DNA of 64,000 bases from the NCBI RefSeq assembly GCF_029714305.1, contig NZ_CP121647.1, positions 5,290,501 through 5,354,500 on the forward strand. The letters are read 5' to 3'. Below the pieces are notes generated by a model that was not told the origin of the DNA, ran no database searches, and worked only from the letters and a program-made list of their open reading frames with translations. This DNA is from Bradyrhizobium sp. CB3481. Lineage in GTDB: Bacteria; Pseudomonadota; Alphaproteobacteria; Rhizobiales; Xanthobacteraceae. Made by a program: the position numbers and the translations under genes. Shown here piece after piece: positions 41,781 through 51,169 of this stretch; the stretch's first letter is position 1, and each line of letters opens with the position of its first letter.

Positions 41781-42004
41781 CACTTTGGAAGACGGTCGGG
41801 TGCGTTCATGTATACGGCCTGTTAATGAGACCGATGCCATGGCCGCTGGCCCTGAGGGAGATCGCGGATCGAGGCCTCATCAGCGGGTCGCGCTTGTTGC
41901 GCTTAAAGCTCTTCGGGCTTGTTCGATCCCCAGCTCCGCCGGCGTCCATCATACTGTCATTTGCCCTCACACCATAAGGTGGCCAACATACGCGGAAAGT
42001 CAGG
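41781..42004. other. Short gap between IS remnants
   Basis: Nothing identified between the IS3 fragment and the IS110 3' end. Confidence 0.4.
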
Positions 42005-42450
42005 CCGCGAGCTTAGGCCGATAGAATTCCCCGGTCGTCGTCATCGCCCAGACGATCCGGGCAAACTTGGTGGCGAGGCGATCGCGACGACCGTGGGCCG
42101 ACGCCGTTCAAGCAGGGCCTCGATCCAGCCGCCTCCAACCCGGGAGCGTGCCTTTGGGTACCGAACGACGTTCCCTGCGCCGATGACAAGCAAGTGCCTG
42201 AGATAGGAATCGCCCTGTTTCGTAATCCGGCCGAGCCGATCCTTCCCGCCGGTGGAACTCTGCTTAGGCGTCCGGCACAGTCGCGACAAGGGCCGTGGCC
42301 GTTATGGGACCGACGCCGGGAATCGAGGAAAGCAACTTCGCCAATGGATTTTCTATCTGAATGTCAGCCAGCTCCCGTTCGATGATCTCGACCTGCCGGT
42401 CCAATTCCTTCAGTTGGTTCACAAGGACGGCTAGCAGGCTGTTGAAGAAC

Positions 42451-42795
42451 TCAGTCGCGTTCGCAAACGAAGGCTGAATCGTCGCCATCGTGTATGTAGA
42501 AGTGGCCGACGAGCCTGCCCGCAGTGCCGATCATAGCCCATCCGCGACCGCAGGACGGATCATTCTCGTCGTGCCCTTCCCATGAGAACTCGGCGCAGGC
42601 CGATCCGTCGCGGGTGTCGTAGCGCACGTCCAGGAAGCCCTTGAGAGCCCCAAAGGCGATTTCGCCATCGGATTTACCCTGGAAGGTGAGATGCGCCTCT
42701 TCGACGAGATCGAGGAAGTCGCTGTCCCAGACGTCCATCTCGACGATGCGCCAGCGGCCGGCAAAGGCCTTGGCGAAGCCGGGCACCTTGGCCAT
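42451..42795 (-). CDS. IS5 passenger protein, function unknown
   Basis: A 114-residue protein starting MAKVPGFAKAFAGRWRIVEM. Its ATG overlaps the TGA of the transposase gene by one base (TGATG), so it is translated by coupling. Acidic, with no membrane segment or signal; the regions VWDSDFLDLVEEAHLTFQGK and CAEFSWEGHDENDPSCGRGW look well folded rather than random. It lies wholly between the IS5 inverted repeats, so it moves with the element. I recall similar small hypothetical proteins near this IS type but know no function. Confidence 0.72.
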   Translation of the reverse strand: MAKVPGFAKAFAGRWRIVEMDVWDSDFLDLVEEAHLTFQGKSDGEIAFGALKGFLDVRYDTRDGSACAEFSWEGHDENDPSCGRGWAMIGTAGRLVGHFYIHDGDDSAFVCERD

Positions 42796-43886
42796 CAGCC
42801 GGTCTCCGCGATCAGCTTGGGCAGCCGCACCAGATTGTAGGCGGTGGCAGCGAAGGTAAAGGCCCATCCGACGCGCTCACGACCACGGAACCTGGTCTTC
42901 TCTTGCCCGGCGACCGTCTTGATCCAGCCGAATGCCTCCTCGATGCGCTTGCGGATGCGCTGGCTGACGGCATAGCCGCCGTGCCGGGTCGTCCGTCCGT
43001 CAATCGTAGAGCTACGGCCGCTGATGTTCTGCGCAACATGCGGCGTCACGTTCATCGAGCGCAGCTCGTTGACGAAGTCTTCTGCGTCGTAGGCTTTGTC
43101 GGCGCCAAGCGTGATCGCTGTCGGTCGGTCGGCATAGGGCTCGATCATGTGCAGCGCGGCCACCCGTTCGGCATGCCCGTCGGCCTGCGTCAGGCAGGCG
43201 TCGACCAGCAGGCCGTGGCGGTTCTCCATCAGCCCGTGCCCGATGAAGCACAGCTTCGTCTCCTTGCCTTTGCCCTTGCGGTAGAGCCTGGCGTCCGGAT
43301 CTGTGGTCGAAGCATGGGTGTCGTTCGAGCGTGTCTGGCCGTGGAAGTCCGCCTCGGCATTGCGCCCGCCGCCCGGCGCTGGCGGCTCGCCCGAGCCGTC
43401 CTTGGGTTTGACGCTCTTCATCGAGGCCCAGGCTTCGATCAGCGTGCCGTCGACGGAGAAGTGATCGCTCGACAGAAGCCTCTTCACCTTGGGCTGCGCC
43501 AGCACCGCCGCCAGGAACTTGGCCGCGATGTCGCCTTCCAGCAGCCGGTCGCGGTTCTTCGAGAACACCGAATGGTCCCACACCGTGTCGTCGACGCCGA
43601 TTCCGACGAACCAGCGGAACAACAGGTCGTATTCCAGCCGCTCCATCAAAAGCCGCTCCGAGCGGATCGAATAAAACGCCTGCAACAGCATCGCCCGCAG
43701 CAGCTTCTCCGGCGGGATCGACGGCCGCCCAATCGGCGAATAGAGCGGGGCAAACTCGAGCTCCAGCGCCGACAGTGCCTCGTTCACAATCGTCCGGATC
43801 GCTCGTAGCGGATGATCACGCCGCACCCGCGCCTCCAGGTCAACGTAGCTGAACAGCTCGCCCGTTCGATTGTCGCCGCCGCGCAC
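42795..43886 (-). CDS. IS5-family transposase
   Basis: Intact 363-residue DDE transposase. GTG start at 43886 (MRGGDNRTGELFSYVDLEAR); SIPPEKLLRAMLLQAFYSIR and LFRWFVGIGVDDTVWDHSVF in the N-terminal dimerisation region; the first catalytic Asp in HFSVDGTLIEAWASMKS, TLGADKAYDAEDFV for the second, and RKRIEEAFGWIKTVAG with the catalytic Glu. It ends LIAETG with TGA overlapping the passenger ATG. Confidence 0.9.
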   Translation of the reverse strand: MRGGDNRTGELFSYVDLEARVRRDHPLRAIRTIVNEALSALELEFAPLYSPIGRPSIPPEKLLRAMLLQAFYSIRSERLLMERLEYDLLFRWFVGIGVDDTVWDHSVFSKNRDRLLEGDIAAKFLAAVLAQPKVKRLLSSDHFSVDGTLIEAWASMKSVKPKDGSGEPPAPGGGRNAEADFHGQTRSNDTHASTTDPDARLYRKGKGKETKLCFIGHGLMENRHGLLVDACLTQADGHAERVAALHMIEPYADRPTAITLGADKAYDAEDFVNELRSMNVTPHVAQNISGRSSTIDGRTTRHGGYAVSQRIRKRIEEAFGWIKTVAGQEKTRFRGRERVGWAFTFAATAYNLVRLPKLIAETG

Positions 43887-44614
43887 GCACCATCTCCGAA
43901 TCTCGTCGGAGCCAATGAATCACGGTCGCCGGTCGGCGGCGAGCGCCTTTTTCAACAGCCTGCTAGTGCGATGCGGGCGTGGGCCGGTAGCGTCAGTTCC
44001 TCGTCATCCAACAAGTCCACCAGACCCTCCACCCGTTGCCGGCCTTGCCCGACAATGATTCCGAACTCAGCAAAGTGAGCCCGAATGCGCAGTGTCGTGG
44101 TTCGTTGGCGGACCAACAAGCGTCTTGCACGATGAAGCATCAAGAAGCCCTGGTTCTCGGCGCTCTTGATTGGAACGAACCGCATATTGGGACGGGTGAC
44201 CGCTTCGCAGATCGCGGCCGCGTCAGCGGCTTCATTCTTGGCTCCTCTTCGTACGTAGGGCTTAACATAGGCTGGCGGGATCAATCTCACATCGTGTCCA
44301 AACTGCCGAATCTCCCGCGCCCAGTGGTGAGCAGTCGCGCAGGCCTCAATGCCGACTAAGCAAGGTGCGAGCGAGGAGAAGAACGACACGATCTCGCCTC
44401 GCCGCAGGCGTTGGCGACCAGCCACTTGGCCCCGGCCATCAACTGCATGGATGTGAAATACGTGCTTCGAAATGTCTTACCCAATTGTCGCGACTTTGGT
44501 GAATTGCTCCTGTTAGCGGGTTCGTCCATCGCAAGTATATCGCCGGCGCCGAGGGAGCGGGGCCGTCTTCCCATCAATGGCCGGCTGCGCATGAGCTCCT
44601 CAAGAAGACTCTGT

Positions 44615-44840
44615 TGATCTCACTGGCGCAGGCTCGCGTCGCGCTCGGACGCTGGCGGCCGATTACAACGACGCACGACCACACTCGCAGCTCGGATCGA
44701 AGATCCCGCCGAGTTCGCCTTCACCTGTAACCCGCGCCGAGATTTGGCGCTGCGCTACGCCAAAAGCTGCGCGCCAGCTCCCGCCCCTACGCTGCCCAAC
44801 TGGGCAAATCCAGCAGCCAGAGCGAACAATATTGGATGAA
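44615..44840 (+). pseudogene. IS3-family orfB C-terminal fragment
   Basis: Plus-strand pieces: ADYNDARPHSQLG, FAFTCNPRRDLALRYAKSCA in shifting frames, the IS3 OrfB C-terminus. Same type of end as 15865-16265 but opposite strand. Confidence 0.7.
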
Positions 44841-45289
44841 ATTTGGGGCAAGGTCATCGGGTGTTCGGTCGCGGTCAAGTTCGCACTCTACGACACGCGC
44901 TTTTTCTCTGCTTTGGAGGCATCTGGGCGTTTCGAGCACGACGCCAAGTCCGGACCGATTCCGGAGCGTCTATGTCTCTTGAGGACTTAGCCGATCCATT
45001 CCATGGCAGTGCCTATCATCCTTATAGGAGGAACGTGGGATCTCCATGGGTGCTCTTGCAGCTTAGAAAAACGCCGCGATCGAGTTGGGCGCGACGTTTG
45101 GAAGTGAGAACCTTCTCGTTTTTACGCGGATTCTGGCGCGCATGGCTTCAGCTGGCGGGTTCGGGATCGGCGTTACCTTTGCCACACGTCGACAAGATTT
45201 TCGCAGCAGATTTCGCTCATCATGTGACTTCGGACCACAGCCACACACTCTATGTTCAAAATCAATCGTGCACCCCAGCCAAATTGCCG
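44841..45289. other. Gap without recognisable gene
   Basis: Precedes the MarR scrap. No recognised frame. Confidence 0.4.
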
Positions 45290-45464
45290 GGAAAGGCAGA
45301 AGAAATCGATCGAACCTCAGTAATTTCATCTGGAACATTGTCAATTCCACTCTCAACTGGAGGAAATACACAAGAGTTGGGCTCGGCTGTTGAGCATAAC
45401 GGAACCGCAGTCATTGATCCTGATGGCCGTCGATCCACTCGATGAAGGTCCAGGAGTCTCAGGA
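45290..45464 (+). pseudogene. MarR regulator fragment cut by IS701
   Basis: DNA closely parallels 33723-33890 of the intact MarR gene: pieces give AEEIDRT, then LSNFIWNIV (SEFIWNII in the intact protein), RVGL and an end related to the MAIDELDKGCGVSG region. Frameshifts occur throughout. The match stops exactly at the IS701 target site; I cannot find the rest on the other side. Confidence 0.7.
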
Positions 45465-45542
45465 CTAACACTACTCTGGCAATTTCGTCGCTTTAGTGAG
45501 CCTGTGAGGATTCCCGAATCGATTTTTCAATGATTCATAGGG

Positions 45543-45566
45543 GGTCGGCTTTTGGAGGGGCCGACC
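45543..45566 (+). promoter_or_regulatory. Hairpin over transposase ribosome-binding site
   Basis: GGTCGGC pairs with GCCGACC; the ten-base loop contains the Shine-Dalgarno TTGGAGGG, and the ATG at 45567 follows the stem directly. Such a structure could limit translation of transposase, particularly from transcripts entering from outside the IS (known principle in IS10/IS50; inference here). Confidence 0.6.
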
Positions 45567-46892
45567 ATGGGGAAGGCGACGTCGGACTGGGAAGGTGAAC
45601 TCGAACGTTGGCTGAAGCCATTTCTGGATCGCTTGGGTCATAAGGCCCGGTGACGGATGTGCCCGCTTTACATTGCGGGGCTGATCGGCCCCGGTGAACG
45701 CAAAAGCATTCAACCGATGGCGGAGCGCTTCGCAGCGGGCGATTACGACCAGCTGCACCATTTCATTGCCGATGGCGTCTGGGACGCGACGCCGCTGGAG
45801 ACAGAGTTGTTCAGTCAGGCCGACCGGCTCGTCGGCGGCGACGATGCAGTGCTGGTTATCGATGACACCGCGGTGCCGAAGAAGGGCGAACGCTCGGTCG
45901 GTATCGCGGCTCAATATGCCTCGGCGCTTGGCAAGACGGCAAATTGCCAAACGTTGGTGTCGCTGACGCTTGCGCGCGGCGAAGTGCCGGTGATGATCGC
46001 ATTGCGTCTCTTCCTGCCAGAGAGCTGGACAAGCGACGCCGCACGCTTGAAGCGCGCCGGCGTACCGGTCGAATACCGGGCGTCACGATCCAAGCCAGAG
46101 ATTGATCGCGCGATGGCAGCCGGCGTGCGCTTTGGTTGTGTGCTGGCGGACGCAGGATACGGCCTCAGCGCGCCGTTTCGACAAGGGCTCACGGCACGCG
46201 GGCTGGCCTGGGCCGTCGGCATCCCCCGTCACCAGAAGGTGTACCCGGTCGGCGTCAAGTTGATCTGGCCGGTCGCGATGCGCGGGCGTCCCCGCAAGCG
46301 GTACATTCCGGACATCCTGTCGCGGGCAGCCGAAGACATGCTCGCCGATGCCAAGTGGCAAACTGTGAGCTGGCGAACCGGGACCAAGGGTCGATTGAAA
46401 GCGCGTTTTGCCGCCGTTCGGGTGCGGATCGCCGATGGACCACCGCAGCGGATCAAGGATAAGGGCCAGCAGCATCTTCCCGGCGAGGAGGCCTGGCTGA
46501 TCGGTGAACGCAGAACCTCAGGGGAGAAGAAATACTATCTCGCCAGTCTGCCGGCCGCGACAGATCTGCGCACACTAGCTGCCACGATCAAGGCGCGATG
46601 GATCTGCGAACAGGCACATCAGCAGTTGAAAGAGGAACTCGGGCTTGATCACTTCGAGGGACGATCCTGGCAAGGTCTTCATCGTCACGCACTCATGACC
46701 ATGATCGCGTACGCCTTCTTGCAACACCGCCGCCTCGCACAAGCGGGGCGGAAAAAAAGAAACAACGGACCCCCGCCTCAGCCAAGCTTGCCGGCCGTAC
46801 GTCACGCCATCGTCGATCTCATTCTTCGACCGCCATCCCAGCGATGCCCATATTGCAGAGGACGAATCCGTGAAAAGCTGCAGCCCAAATAA
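45567..46892 (+). pseudogene. IS701 transposase with early in-frame TGA
   Basis: The natural reading frame starts at ATG 45567 (MGKATSDWEGELERWLKPFL) but meets TGA at 45651-45653 in HKAR*RMCPLY, most simply a CGA-to-TGA change; the same frame is open again to 46892. An ATG at 45657 could restart and give 411 residues containing all DDE parts: VLVIDDTAVPKKGERSVGIA, VLADAGYGLS, CEQAHQQLKEELGLDHFEGR. Whether the restart product works is unknown. The truncated copy at 24078 lacks this region, so cannot tell whether the stop is shared. Confidence 0.82.
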
Positions 46893-46934
46893 ATCTGCCA
46901 AAGTAGTGCTAAGCTCGTCCGGAGGCATGCATTG

Positions 46935-47000
46935 GGCAACTCAGCCATAAAGCGGTTGCGCAGCTGGAAATCCAATTCGCCCGACGTCTGGCGCCACTCG
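46935..47000 (-). pseudogene. PotA-like ATPase scrap (tentative)
   Basis: Minus strand reads RQTSGELDFQLRNRFMAEL, similar at protein and DNA level to LGTPDELYFQPRNRFVAEF of the ATPase at 6226-7404. About 20 codons only, directly beyond the IS701. A short match, but the region is full of other decayed paralogues of intact genes in this window. Confidence 0.4.
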
Positions 47001-47877
47001 GGATCGGGTCATCGTCGCAAGAATTCAAGAAAGACGCTGCAGCGCCTCACCGCCTACATTCGGATCAACTCGAACGCGAGAGACACCGCCAAGCTCACCT
47101 GAATTTCAATCTCAATGATTGCGACCCCTGCACGCTGCGCGAGCGATGAGGACGCCGCAATATCGGAGCTGGCGCAGAAGTGATCTCGACAGGAAACAAG
47201 AACTGGCACAACTTCACCACTCAACCGACCTTCGCGAGCTAACCCACGCGACTGAATGATTGGCTTCCACAGAACCCATTGCGCCGAGCCGTAGCGACAC
47301 CAAGCCTGGCCCGCCATAAATCTGGGCAGGAAATGTCCAACAGAGCGAGCGGCCGTCCCGACGACTTCGAGCCGGAGACCTTCGACACAGACGCTTGTCG
47401 GTCATACGCCTATGTCTTCGCTCTATGTCACCCTCCGCAAGGCAGCTTTCGCCGGAGCTATAGGTTTAAATGGCGCGGTTATGTCGATATCTTTCATAGC
47501 ATCGCACAGGTGAAACACAAGGCGTCGCCATCCATCAGGTAATTAGCAAACTCGCTTCAGCCGACCACCAGTCATCGTCCTCTCGCCAGTATCGACCCGC
47601 CCACCTTCCAAGATTCAGCATACTGCCAGTGAACTTCCATGCGGGCACTTCTCATGCGATATCCGACACGTACCAGGAAGTAGTTGGCGAAGTACTCTTT
47701 GATGAGATAGCGCCTTATAGGCGCAGCAGAACACGAAATCGGTGATGCCGTAGTGCGAGTAGATTTTCTAAGATGTGCCACAGAGTCGGCTTGCGGCCGC
47801 TCTCGATCGCTGGCTTGGGCTGAAGGTAGTTTTCCACGGAGATTCGGTTCCAAGGGCGCCGACGAGGATCACAGCTT
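47001..47877. other. 880-base gap without recognisable gene
   Basis: Frames on the minus strand (for example VVPVLVSCRDHFCASSDIAA at 47054-47317 and KEYFANYFLVRVGYRMRSAR at 47572-47853) look like former coding sequence, but I cannot name them. Confidence 0.35.
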
Positions 47878-49725
47878 TCACCATTGGCTCGTTTGGCCAT
47901 TCGGGCGTTTTCGCCTGGCTTCGCGGCAGGACTGCTCCGCCAGCGCGGCGGGGCGCACCGGCTTCAACAAAAACTGCCTGTAAGCATTCGGATACTCGTC
48001 GTATTCAAGCGAGGGGGAGGCGCGAGTTACGAACGTAGCAGCGGCGACGTAGTCCGCCTGCCCTGATCCAAACGAGGCCATCACACCGGGTTCGTTAAGA
48101 CGACGTGGGCCCTCCGGCTCGATCAGTACCCACGCTTTGGCCAGATCGGTGCAGTTCTCAAGCCGGAGCGTTTCCACAGCGAGTGCGTTACTGCCGGGAT
48201 ATCCTCCCGCGAGCCATGGTAGACCGAGCGCTCGCGCCTCGAGCACGTACAGCAGGCCCGGAGAGCGGCCAGAGAGATCGATCACTGGGGTGCCGGCTTC
48301 AAGGCCGGCCGCACGAGCCTGAACCCTAGCCGTGGTCAGATAATCGTGAAAGAGTTCCGACAGCACCAATTTTCCACCACCCGGCATGGGCGTGACAGCG
48401 GTATAAGCGCGCAGATCTTTGACTTGACGGAATGGCTTAACGATGCCCGCATTGATCACTGATGCAGTAAGCAACTGTGCTAACACCGTCACGGCCACTA
48501 GGGTGCTGAAGCTGCGCCCCTGTTCCGCAAGAGGGCTCAGGAAGGCAACGACTGCGAGCATCCAGAACAAAGCGGCATCCCAAGCGACCCTCCAGTAATT
48601 GAGAAAGGAGCCCAATGCGAAAAGGTGCGGCAGGATCAAAAAAGTTGTCGCTAGAGCGATGCTAGTGCGAATCTGGGTGCGGAGAACCAATCCCCGACGG
48701 TAGAACATCGCGCCAAGCCATGTGAATGCCGGCACCAAAAAGAGGGGGGAGGGCTCGAGCTTGATCGGATCGATCCCCAACAGGGCAATCGCTATGGTGA
48801 CGATCAACATCACAGCGAGAACCATCGATGAGAGCAGCTTGTGCGTAGACCCGATGAGAATGTTTAGCAGAAGAGCTGTCGCCAGTAACACGGCAATAGC
48901 GAGTTGCGAGCGACTTGTGATTAGCCAGTCGATCCGAAACATGTGGGAAATCTCGTGGCGAGCACCAAATAGGATTTCCAGCTGAGCGCTCTTGACCATG
49001 CGGGTCAAGAACCCGGTGATGCCGCCGTCAATCAAATAGGCGCTTACGAGCAGTAGAATGAGAGCGATCAGCGCCGCGCCCAGCATGGGCAGCAGGGATC
49101 TTCGGCGCAAAAAGACGACATGGAGCATAACGACGAGCGCAATGGCCGCAGCGGTGCTCGGCTTGGCCATGAAGCAGCACCAGCCGCCAACGCCGATCAC
49201 TGTGCATCCCAAGACCTTGCGAATGAGCCCCGGCTGATCGGCTAGCAGCAAGCCGATCATTACCATCGAGAGCGATTGAAAGTTCAGCGTGTTGTAGTTG
49301 GGAGTGGGCAGCCAGAGATGAAAGGCGACCAATGTTAAATTGGCGACCCCTGCCGATAGCACCACCGCATGTGGCCGGGCCGCCGTCCAGAGGCGCCGGA
49401 TCACAAGAAAGGCGAGGATCCAGCCGAGCGCCATGGTGAGCGTGATGTTCGCCGCCCGAAGTGCTGCGATGTCGCCACGCACCCATTGATATGGCCAGTG
49501 GTAGACGAAGCCGAAAAGGCTCACCGGAATATTGATTGCGTAGGCGAATGGATTTGCGATGGAATTGAGGTAGAGACCTTCGTCGCTGAAATCGAGACCA
49601 TAACCGCTGTAATATAGCAGCCAAGCGAAAAGGATCGCTGTAGTTACGGCGGAGAGAGCCAGCAAAATCCAATCCAGCAAGACTGAGGACGTGCTTCCGT
49701 TGGCAAACGGCTCATCTAGTGACAT
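47878..49725 (-). CDS. Multi-spanning membrane protein, GT-C-like
   Basis: Encodes about 615 residues with ten or more hydrophobic helices in the first 430 and a soluble C-terminal domain of about 180. After the first helix comes YGLDFSDEGLYLNSIANP: an acidic DE pair in the first extracytoplasmic loop, as in ArnT/PMT-type GT-C glycosyltransferases that use lipid-linked sugars. The tail includes PGGGKLVLSELFHDYLTTAR and VIDLSGRSPGLLYVLEARAL. The start is set at 49725 because AGGAGG lies eight bases upstream; the frame is open another 72 codons upstream without such a signal. It stands alone among decayed genes. Substrate unknown; a role in decorating surface polysaccharide is only a guess. Confidence 0.7.
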   Translation of the reverse strand: MSLDEPFANGSTSSVLLDWILLALSAVTTAILFAWLLYYSGYGLDFSDEGLYLNSIANPFAYAINIPVSLFGFVYHWPYQWVRGDIAALRAANITLTMALGWILAFLVIRRLWTAARPHAVVLSAGVANLTLVAFHLWLPTPNYNTLNFQSLSMVMIGLLLADQPGLIRKVLGCTVIGVGGWCCFMAKPSTAAAIALVVMLHVVFLRRRSLLPMLGAALIALILLLVSAYLIDGGITGFLTRMVKSAQLEILFGARHEISHMFRIDWLITSRSQLAIAVLLATALLLNILIGSTHKLLSSMVLAVMLIVTIAIALLGIDPIKLEPSPLFLVPAFTWLGAMFYRRGLVLRTQIRTSIALATTFLILPHLFALGSFLNYWRVAWDAALFWMLAVVAFLSPLAEQGRSFSTLVAVTVLAQLLTASVINAGIVKPFRQVKDLRAYTAVTPMPGGGKLVLSELFHDYLTTARVQARAAGLEAGTPVIDLSGRSPGLLYVLEARALGLPWLAGGYPGSNALAVETLRLENCTDLAKAWVLIEPEGPRRLNEPGVMASFGSGQADYVAAATFVTRASPSLEYDEYPNAYRQFLLKPVRPAALAEQSCREARRKRPNGQTSQW

Positions 49726-50139
49726 AGGTTCCTGCCTCCTCGCGGACGAGCCATTCCAACGGATATCCGTCTCGATGAACTTAGGTGACCTGAGCTCCGC
49801 AATCTTCTCCAAGAATTGGTAGGGTCCGCCACCTTGGTGATCTGGGGCCGGCAACTGGACCATTTTTGCATAGGCCATCACTGCCGGATCCCCTCGGCTG
49901 CGGAGTGGAGACGATGAACGCCTCAATTCTCTGACTCCCAAACAAGCTGTTCTACAACCGCTATCTCGTTGATCTCGGTCACTGCCACATCAAGATGCGC
50001 GGTCGCGAAGCCATCGCTGCAGCTGCTTGCGCGCTTGAAAGCATGCCCCCGCGCTTCTCACGAGGTCAATGATGACAGGCAGGTCGAGGTCACCCTCGAT
50101 GGTTGCATCGAGTGCGCCACCCGTCGGGGGACTCTATCG
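49726..50139. other. Gap without recognisable gene
   Basis: Divergent side of the membrane-protein gene; nothing recognised before the LivK fragment. Confidence 0.4.
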
Positions 50140-50590
50140 GTGACAGGCGGTTTGCTGGGCAAGAAGCGCGCACTCGATGTCGAAGACGATACCTACGATC
50201 CTAAGCGGGCGCTCTCGGCCACGGAGAAGATCGATGGATTCGGGATTCCGTTAGTCGCAGGACATTATTGCTCGTCCTCGTCGATCCTGAGCTCCGAACG
50301 CTGTGCCGAGAAAAACGTTCTACAGATCACGCCCGCCTCGACCAATCCGACTTTCAGGGGCGAGGGCTGTGGAACGTCGCCCGCGTCTGCGGCTGCGACG
50401 ATCAGCATGGCGCGGTTGACGGCGACTGCATCGCCAAGAACTTCAAGCGCAAAAACATCGCGATCCTCAAGGACGACATACGGCAAGGGTCTCGCCGCCG
50501 AGACCAAAAGGCGTTCAACAAGGCCGGCGTTATGTATGAGTCCTACACAAAGGGCGACAAGGATTTTAACATCATCGTGTCGTGGCTTGG
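50140..50590 (+). pseudogene. Branched-chain amino acid binding protein (LivK-like) fragment
   Basis: Shifting plus-strand frames give GLLGKKRALDVEDDTYDPKR, GIPLVAGHYCSSSSIL, VLQITPASTNPTF, GLWNVARVCGCDDQHGAVDG, IAKNFKRKNIAIL, TYGKGLAAETK and YESYTKGDKDFNIIVS, in the order of Leu/Ile/Val-binding periplasmic proteins. At least three frameshifts. After IIVSWL it switches to M20 amidohydrolase sequence. Confidence 0.78.
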
Positions 50591-51060
50591 GCAAAGGATG
50601 GTTCAGGAAGGGATCAGGGACCGTTGTTTGCGACGGCCCGATGATGGCCGCGCTTGACGAGTTCGACGTTGTCGTAAAGGCTAGGTGCAGCACAAATCAT
50701 CGTTGGCCTGAAAATCTTGTCTCGCGCAATATGACCTCCTTCGATGCGCTCGTGATCTCCGTCACCATGAGCGGCCGCTCAAGCCTACCACATCATTCCC
50801 GATCACGTTGAACTGGCCGCTATCGTCAGGATCTCCCTACCCAGCGTGCAGGACTTCGCCGAACGACAGACTTTGGCGGCTGTTCAAGACATTGCGCAGG
50901 AATTTGGTGTGAATGTCGAGTTCAAGTACCTTCGACACGACCATCACCTTCAACGGCCAATCTCGCGATCAAAGCGGTACGGAATCTCGTGGGCCCGCAT
51001 CTATGGACGACAAGTTCAAACCGCGGATGGCACCGGCGGAGGTCGCCTATATGCCTTGCG
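50589..51060 (+). pseudogene. M20 amidohydrolase fragment fused to LivK debris
   Basis: Pieces: GQRMVQEGIRDR, then after an internal deletion CDGPMMAALDEFDVVVKA, then FDALVISVT, and DNA corresponding to AYNIIPDQVELAGTV, FAERHILAAAQGIARGFGAD and PRMGSEDFAYM of the intact enzyme at 18080-19243. The orientation is opposite to the intact gene. The metal-binding N-terminal half is missing. Confidence 0.75.
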
Positions 51061-51169
51061 GCACAGCCGGAAGCTTTCAAGCTTCCGCTGAAGGCCCCCT
51101 TCCGAGGGCCGCCGGTTTGTGACATAGCACCCATTTACTCGCACGTTAAGGGCACGTGTATCGACAGTA

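Larger units (their letters stand above)
42435..43962 (-). mobile_element. IS5-family element with passenger gene
   Basis: Flanked by CTAG at 42431-42434 and 43963-43966; ends carry CAGGCTGTTGAA as perfect inverted repeats. 1528 bp. Holds an intact transposase gene and a small coupled gene. Looks complete and potentially active. Confidence 0.87.
42005..44480 (-). pseudogene. IS110-family transposase split by IS5
   Basis: N-terminal part (about 43967-44425): LAPCLVGIEACATAHHWARE, VRLIPPAYVKPYVRRG, ADAAAICEAVTRPNMRFVPI, DEDD nuclease region. C-terminal part (42005-42430): LLSSIPGVGPITATALVATV, STGGKDRLGRITKQGDSYLR, Transposase_20 region with the catalytic Ser area. Removing the IS5 and one CTAG joins HARIALA to VLVNQLKELDRQVEII in frame. 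Additional frameshifts lie near the N-terminus (before GRQRLRRGE) and after TVPDA, so the gene was or has become defective apart from the IS5. Confidence 0.82.
45469..46908 (+). mobile_element. IS701-family element, full length
   Basis: Flanked by CTAA at 45465-45468 and 46909-46912, the YTAR-type four-base target duplication of IS701. Inverted repeats CACTACTCTGGCA on the left and CACTACTTTGGCA read inward from the right. 1440 bp. A 5'-truncated near-identical copy lies 21.8 kb away at 24078 in the same orientation. Confidence 0.9.

Noticed and set aside
42903..43808. 300-codon open frame antisense to the IS5 transposase
   Set aside because: Shadow of a high-GC gene; no family resemblance, no ribosome-binding site.
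49726..49941. Upstream extension of the membrane-protein frame
   Set aside because: No start signal; AGGAGG sits exactly before the ATG at 49725, and the extension has no hydrophobic or conserved features.
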